This document shows positions 57,447 through 64,000 of a DNA stretch of 64,000 bases, piece after piece. The notes beneath the pieces were generated by a model that worked only from the letters and a program-made list of their open reading frames with translations, made no database searches and was not told the origin of the DNA. Made by a program: the position numbers and the translations under genes. Origin of the DNA: Parelaphostrongylus tenuis (lineage: Eukaryota > Nematoda > Chromadorea > Rhabditida > Metastrongylidae); the NCBI GenBank assembly GCA_019055375.1, contig JAHQIW010004345.1, positions 89,237 through 153,236 of the forward strand, written 5' to 3'. Position 1 is the first letter of the stretch, and every line of letters starts with the position of its first letter.

Positions 57447-57730
57447 TTGAGGTTCATCCAAGAAGCCTTAGAAGTTTTTTGCTCTGATGTTCTTGATTCT
57501 TATCCCAGGATTCTTTCGACCACATCAACGTCTACATGGTTCTGTTTTTCTACCCTGTATCTCTCTAAAGGCTTACTGGCTTGGCCTTCGATTTCTCGCT
57601 TAGATGTTCTTTGATGCGGATACAGGTAGTCTTCCTGTTTCTGTAATGTATTCTTCACCAAGTCGCGCAAGAGGTCTGGTATATTGTATCCGAACTCATG
57701 CAATCTCCTTCATTATTAAGGTATACTATT
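57440..57730 (-). mobile_element. PLE endonuclease (GIY-YIG) fragment, b2 copy
   Basis: Broken frames give EGDCMSSDTIYQTSCA, CIRIKEHLSEKSKA and an acidic VDVDVVERI end, matching the order in the 30957-31475 ORF. Paralogue of 17520-17795. Confidence 0.6.
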
Positions 57731-58111
57731 GCCTTATAGACGGTCGTATTTGGCACGAGTAATCAATATCTGATTGTTCAGATGAAAATGCACTCACATC
57801 TAATAGCGTTTTCTATACCGGTGGCGTCATAAAGATGGCGAAATTACACAAGGTTTCATGCAAAAGATATAAGGGACAAAATTTATCTACTTTACCACAT
57901 CGTCTTATTTATCTTTTGTTACTTATTCTACCGTCGACTGACTGATTTGACGCAGATCTCAAGCACAGTTTCATCGGTCACAATTGCACTGAAACGCTAG
58001 CATCCATTATGCTTTTTAATGAGGCGTAATGAGCAAGATATTTTCATTTCAGGGACTTTGTAAAAAGAAAAAAATAACCATATAGTGTATTTCTCTTCTA
58101 TGTTTTAGACT

Positions 58112-58912
58112 CTAACAATTCGGTAAAGATTTTCTCTTTAATTCTTGCATATATGCATCATATGTGTGCTCATTCCAGTCTCGATCGAATCTTATCGTAT
58201 GGTAAGGAATGTGATTGTCTGGGTAATGATGGGCATGCAGACTTCGTGTACACAACCTCTGTCGTAATGGCGTCTCCAAATGAAATTCTTGTTTCTCCTT
58301 CTTTGACTCTTTTAATGAATTTGATTCGAGAACTTCATCTTCTTGACAAACTCTTCGTAAAAAGATCGTTCTCGAATGAAAGAAACCTACGGATTTTTCG
58401 CAGTCAGAACAGCTTTGAATGTTCAATATTGTCCACATGGTTTGTTTACATCAACTGCAATGACAGATATGCTCACCTTATTGGCATATACACGAAGAAA
58501 TTTGTCGCACATGCGGAATTTATAAAAAGTCCGGCCACTACGGAGACGTATAACCGCTCAAAAATGGGGTACAGAACGGTAGCCACCGTTCCAATCAACG
58601 TCGTTGCGAACGAACCAAACACCACTGGTTAACTGATGATGATCAGTGACGCGATCAATTTGTTTGCGTGTTTGTGTGTGCCTGTAAAGACATCGCTTTG
58701 AATGTCTAGAAGTTCTTCGCCCTATGTGAATATTGTCCAAATTGTCAAATTTTCCATATCATGTGTGACAACTCACTCATTCTGAATTTTTTCAGGAAAC
58801 AGATAAATAAAGCTAATAAGCAATAATCAGGATGTTGTGACCATTATGGTAACTCTCGATCACATGAATGTGCAAGCTGGTCATCGGAGCTGTGATGTCG
58901 CAAACGCTTTTT
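58112..58912 (-). pseudogene. Gene D: receptor 3' exons, 5' part off window
   Basis: Exons 5 (58912-58777), 6 (58681-58477) and 7 (58370-58112) of a gene C paralogue. Exon 5 lacks bases (TTATTAGC against TTATTATGC) and its acceptor AG. Exon 6 has extra C and other indels (AACCAGTGG against AACAGTGG), breaking the frame. Exon 7 is open and longer than in C (ends in TYDAYMQELKR and beyond). Exons 1-4 would lie beyond 64 kb. Because the whole 58-64 kb stretch is rich in single-base indels, a poor consensus is as likely as a true pseudogene. Confidence 0.6.
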
Positions 58913-61900
58913 TGAAACTCAAAGCTCCCTAATCTTTATTCAAAACAGCACTACGTGTCTCGTATTTCCTCTGATAATCCTTATATGAACTGTTCTATAT
59001 CCATCACCGCGTGCGGTTGTGTATATTTTCGGCGCGTATCTTTTCTAGCTTTGTGCCCAACTAATCTCCTAATTTTTTGTACTTTAAGGTATCCGCGCTA
59101 TAAATTACATTTCTCCGAAACTAGTGTTGTCTCCATAGCTCTTATGTGAGTACAGTACTAGCTTCCTCATGTGTGTCTGGTGCGCAGGCTTGATTGGTTT
59201 CTGTAGCAACAACTAAAGTTTTCTTCAATCGTTTAAATCTTCGAATGTGGAAACGACATCTTGTCACTTGTCCGCAACACTTATCGTCAATACCGGACCT
59301 ACTAATTAACGAAGCGTGCAACAACTTCGCATTTTCCTTCCACTTGCAAAAGTTAGCCTCAGTGGATTCTCCCCACTGTAAAGGAATCGTCGTGCTGCAC
59401 AGAGTCTTCGTATGCTTGTGTCGTGCGAGAGAAATTCTGGCGATCGAAGTGGTGGTCCATCCTGTTGAGGGCTCGACACACCGAGAAATTTTATCGGTAA
59501 CGGCACTCATCCAGCGTTTTCGTTCAAAAACACATCACATGTTTAGCTCCCACCTGATAGTTGACATTTCGCGTGTGAAAAGTTTTTCGTTTTCGCCGTC
59601 TTTCTGATGTGTTTCATCGTTGATACTCACTAGGTTGGAACCTTAGATCATTTCTCTCACTTGCCACATATGAAATACGTGCAGATCTTCCGACTGGGCG
59701 CTGGATATCGCTGTAATTGCTCTGGCCATCATCTGCTGGCGAAGTTGACGCACATTTCTGTCGCATGTGGAATAGGTTTGAGCCAAAAAGTATGGTGAAA
59801 GGATAATGTAGTTCTTCGCTGCCTTCACCACATCACTCGACGCTGCTTACAGTCGTTCAAGTCGTTACCTTTCCCACCTCATTGTATGGGAAATAGGTGC
59901 AGTTATTATCAGTTACTGTCCTTGCGCACATGGGCTACACAAAGCGATCAGACTGTAGTCAAATAACAGACATTTCCTTATACTCAGTATTGAATGCTAC
60001 AGTATTAAGCGTCAATCCACATGCCATGACCCTACTAAGTCTCGTTTCAGGTTATTGCTTGATTATGAGACCTTCAGGTCTGATGACGGACCATACGAAA
60101 ATTTGCATCGATGAGTGTAATCGCTGCGCTCGTAGTCAACCTGCTTGTGTCGCGATCAGCGACCTAAGGTCTATAGGTGTCGTGCTGACTTTAGATATAG
60201 ACTGCTGATTGTAGAATACAGCAATAATAAACGGAGCGTGCTAGAACCTTCGGCTGAGCTAATGTAAAATTCCTTCCTGATCCATCGTATGACTTATGTC
60301 TTGATCGCAGACAATCGTTCTAAGATAGCGGGCGACAGCATCAGTGACATTCGATATGGTGGGTGTTTGATCATTGTGCTGAACAAGTATAGGCGTACAT
60401 GTGCTTCTTCACCTTCCTTTTTTCCTTTGACGTGAATATCGGTTGCGGGTTACCACATCTCAGTTCCCTGAAATCTTCCTCGACTACTACGAAGAAGTTT
60501 TCATCACACTAGCAGTAGAGACGAACATGGAGGACACGACACACTGTACCGTGTAATGAGGTGCTATTATGACCGCCTTTGTCCTATAACGTGGGTCGAA
60601 TTTGAGTGGCTATGTGCACTCTAGCTCGAAATGCAAGGTGAGATAGAGCAGTCTATTGCACATCCGCATGACCGGCCTCATCCGTGAGTACTATGTTATT
60701 GCTTGTGCGATGTGATTGTTGATTACCTGCGTATTACATTACAATACATCGTTGTTTGGATGAACTCTTTTGGGGTGGGGGAGGATGTTCTGAAGCAATA
60801 AACACCAACTTTTAATTTAATTGGAAGTGATTACATTTACGTGTACATTCTGTGCTATATATGTAATAGGTAAAGCTGTGCGTTTTTTTTGTGGATTATT
60901 TTGGTATACACTGCGCTATGCTTGCTTTCAACGTGAAGCTAGCGCAGGAACAAACTCGCTTAACTGCTCATGTACAATTGCTGGCGTAGAGAAAAAATTG
61001 CTAGTGACAGCGGCTCATAAAGAATGATGAAGACTCCTGCCTGTGCGATGGCGTCATCTAGGCGCGTCACTGTTCGCGAGGGGGGCGGCGCAGAGGGCCC
61101 CCTCATCGCATATCTTTGTGGTTCCTGCCTGTCACCATTCACTACCCCCTATCATGCAACGAGTGTCAGCTCGCCCATAGCATCCTTTAGATCTATATGC
61201 TCGCCGTCTTCACTTGCCGCTTTCCCCTGCGTCGCCATTCGTACTGAGCAGAAACATGCGACTATGGAAAAAGATCCCGAGGTTGAGGATAACGTGGGAT
61301 ACATTTCTCGTTGATATTTTGCTCTTCCACGGAATGCATATGCGCTATACTATGGTACGCATGATCGCTGATCGATGCTCGTGTGTAGACAACGCTATTT
61401 GTTCATTGCGAGTTAACGAGCTGTCGGCTTCTGATGGATGCTCTTATCGTGTCCGTTGCTGAATTTGCCTTGAGCGGCATCTCCTTTCCTATAGTCTTTT
61501 ACATCTAGATCTAACCCGCAGCGTTCTCGCAAGTTCGCCTGTGGTTGGCCGGTTGCTCGTGATGGTGCAAAAACTATCACGTGTGGTGTATCAGCCTGAA
61601 AAAATGTCTTTCAGTCAGGGCACATCGTGTCTGCCATAGGCTCATTTCGTCGAACTCACAATCTTAACAACTTTCATGCGCATGATGTGAAGATTCGACG
61701 GGACACTGGTCCGTTCGATGTTTGTTCAAAAACGGCAACCTCATGAGCCTGCTGGGTCTTTGTGGAATGAATTCTAACTTATCGTAGCCTTGGAATTTCA
61801 CCTTTTTTACTTGACCATGGCAAAAGCGTCGATTCCATTGTTCTGTAATCTTTTCATTTATGGCACTCTCCACTGTGTCACTTACTCTCAGCCCCACCGG

Positions 61901-64000
61901 TTACGAGTTGGGGTTTTTGAAATGTGAGTCGCCCATGGATTAGTTTTTGGCAGTACATGATCAACTCAGACAGTCCAAAAAACTCACTAAAAAAACCAGG
62001 TGCTGGTCGCTTCATTCTAAATGCAGATAGGTTCTGATCCACGTTCCTTCTGGCGTGCTTTGTGGTCCAGTTTTACGCATTAGAATCTCGAGTGGTGACC
62101 TTGAAGAACAGCTGCTCGCCCGTGAAGAACTTTTATATATCTGTATGGAATATTTTTCAAACTTCCGCCTTCGTCCAAGTAACGCACAATAAACGAAAAT
62201 GATGAGAGCCGGCATTTGATTCACACTTACTTCAATTGTAATCAACTCGTAATCGTCCGATACGGGTTGTTGGAGTTGCTTAAATTCATCGATTTTACTA
62301 TAATCAAACCTTCGTTTCGCAAGGAAGATGTCCCGCACTGACCAATAGCTCTTACTATTGCATTCTGGAAGCGGTTCTTCTGGCGATCTCATAAACATCA
62401 GGAAATGGGGCAACGTCTTTCTTCGTCTTAGCTATGTCACTTTCGTTATACCTTAATCCCTTCTTATGTGCCATTATCCATGTTCTGTAATTAGGGGGTT
62501 GTATGAAATTTGTGCGAGCACCATATGACAGGCAACAGTCACCCTGGGTGTCGCTGCGGTTTTGACACTCTAGTATGAAAATGTCGTTTTATACGAGTAT
62601 TCCAATAAGCCGTACTACCCAACCTTCAGTATTGGGAGCTCTTTTGCGAGTTAAGGGCCTAATTTGTCTTATTGTGTTTCTGCTTTTATGCCTACGTAAT
62701 GACAACCTTGGGCTCAACTTGGGCTCTAATGGTCTAAGCGGTATCGTTACCAGTTTCCCTTCAAAAGTAACATAGTCGGCTAGAGGCGACTCCTAATCGT
62801 TTTCGTCTCACAGTGGACTCAATGCTTTTCTGAGTCCACTTGATTGTAGCCGTTCCGGCAGCTTGCCCTCACAGTATGTAAAAAGGGGTGTAATCCACGG
62901 CGACATAGAAGTAGTGCCTCCCTTCCCTTTGGATGATATGTACACAACGGAAAACATAATATCACTTTTGATCTGCATCCGTTTATCCGCCACCTGTAGA
63001 ACGCCGTAATCATTGCTTCTTGGACCATAAAGGCGATGATCCCGCGGTAGGAGTTGGTCCATGGAAAATGAAACATCCTCTCGTCACATAATTTATTTCT
63101 GTTTGATCATTGAATGTCCAAGCTGCCACTTTTAAAGTTCTTGTTTTTTAACATTTTTGGACTACAAGCCGTGAATTTTGAACGTGGCATTCCCTTAAAA
63201 GTTGCGCATGGCTAGATGCTTTCTTAGGCGGGCCTACTTTGGATTATGAGATGAGGCTTATATGTGAAAAGGCGACCCCGAACAGGAATCTATCGAGTGT
63301 TCCTCATCGACTTGGACTTCACGTTGTTTATGGTAAATCAAATGTACGTAGAGACGAAACACTACACGCGCATCACAACATTTCTTCAAATATGATATAA
63401 AGGCAACAGAGCTAACGCCAGTATACGCAGAAAAAAAAGGAACCCATTCCCTGAGTTCAAATATGCATTATGTTAACTTAGGCTTGTGTTGTTCCTTTGG
63501 ACCGATCAACCGCAGTAAGCGGTGCCGTTAGTGTTCCCAAAGAGCCGACACTGTCCTCGTTACATTAAAACAACCACCCTCTCTTGGGAAAACAACGCCT
63601 GACTTAAGATGAGAAATCTATACCTCCTTTTCTAACACTTGAGGGTTCTTCTTCTCGGTTATTCGGGAACAAATGAAACACCAATCCTTATTCGCTGGCA
63701 GAGATCTTTCATAAGAAATATTAGTAATGATTCGGAGCTTGAATCACTGGCCCATCAGCCTCCACATAGTCGTTTTTTGAGGATATTTTTAGACCTCGGT
63801 ACGCATCAAAATAAAGCCATGTTGTTATAACCCTCCCACGCGCGTTTCCATTTAATTGCGCGTATAATTTCGCTGGAAAGCACTAAAAAGCATATGGATT
63901 CTGTTGAGGAAGTTTCGGCGGCATCTGAGTCAGTCCCGGGCACGATCTTTGCTTTCTTCGTTTGTGAACATTTTCTGATTCTTCTCTTTACTTCCCTTCT
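58913..64000. repeat. Gene D intron 4, paralogue of gene C intron 4
   Basis: Collinear with 18958-23860. RTE debris lies at about 59640-61950 (minus), the unrecognised frame at 62413-62012 corresponds to 22237-22542, and repeat R1 begins near 63790. Frequent one-base insertions relative to gene C break every frame. ORFs such as 59142-59607 and 61024-61462 are not conserved and I do not call them. Confidence 0.6.

Larger units (their letters stand above)
49600..57990. repeat. Duplicated block b, copy b2
   Basis: Collinear with 10330-17990. It keeps the decayed PLE tail (51205), tRNA-like sequences (51945, 52978), PLE 3' UTR (54285), tRNA-like TIR element (56276), hammerhead relics (56924, 57421) and PLE endonuclease fragment (57440). 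It lacks the mariner of b1 and carries an AT microsatellite and a SINE instead. No intact gene is seen, including in the stretch 50100-52950. Confidence 0.8.

Noticed and set aside
59142..59607. Overlapping 122- and 137-codon ORFs
   Set aside because: Opposite-strand frames in gene D intron 4 that are not conserved at 19.2-19.6 kb.
1..64000. CRISPR arrays, bacterial operons, rRNA genes
   Set aside because: No regularly spaced short repeats with unique spacers, no ribosome-binding-site-led gene runs and no rRNA-like sequence were seen; the content is eukaryotic.

Overview
The window is AT-rich nuclear DNA from a nematode, most likely a clade V/strongylid (hookworm-like) species. Three observations support this. 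The clearest genes are nematode-type chemosensory 7TM receptors with short phase-preserving exons and TTTCAG-type acceptors. Splice acceptors lie 8-9 nt before the start codons, as expected for spliced-leader addition. The repeats are nematode-type RTE LINEs, GIY-YIG Penelope-like elements (PLEs), mariner and a tRNA-derived SINE. No bacterial operon, rRNA gene or convincing tRNA gene was seen.

The backbone is an array of duplicated receptor genes, all on the minus strand except one flipped exon. Seven-exon gene models can be assembled by hand. Gene A (2801-8671) is intact at 312 aa and gene C (18240-25672) is intact at 321 aa. Gene B (30080-36466) has every exon but carries a TGA in exon 3. 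Gene D (58112-58912 visible) shows only its last three exons and many small indels, and it runs off the right edge. Gene E is a remnant: exon 6 at 44992-45192 (-) and a flipped exon 5 at 48024-48161 (+). A non-coding block 'b' lies downstream of most genes: b0 at 1-1.8 kb, b1 at 10.3-18.0 kb, a decayed b3 at 41.4-43 kb, and b2 at 49.6-58.0 kb. Two large paralogous pairs are evident: 1.9-10.2 kb with 29.2-38.2 kb, and 10.3-23.9 kb with 49.6-64.0 kb.

The paralogues act as empty-site controls. A 2.1 kb 5'-truncated PLE entered intron 5 of gene B. An internally deleted mariner entered block b1. An AT-rich microsatellite with an embedded SINE expanded in block b2. A SINE at 40.06 kb has a 13-bp target-site duplication. 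Intron 4 of A, C and D carries RTE debris that B has lost.

The most unusual content is a set of hammerhead-ribozyme motifs at 17.2, 43.7, 44.4, 44.7, 46.1, 46.4, 56.9 and 57.4 kb. Two of them, 43745-43787 (+) and 44367-44413 (-), keep the whole catalytic core, three helices and a one-base-pair stem III. The first lies in a 325-bp unit whose first 49 bp recur almost unchanged at its end, the layout of a retrozyme or PLE pseudo-LTR. Other copies form head-to-head inverted pairs. A loop-less relative of the motif recurs at PLE 3' tails. Much of the rest is decayed repeat with no recognisable gene.
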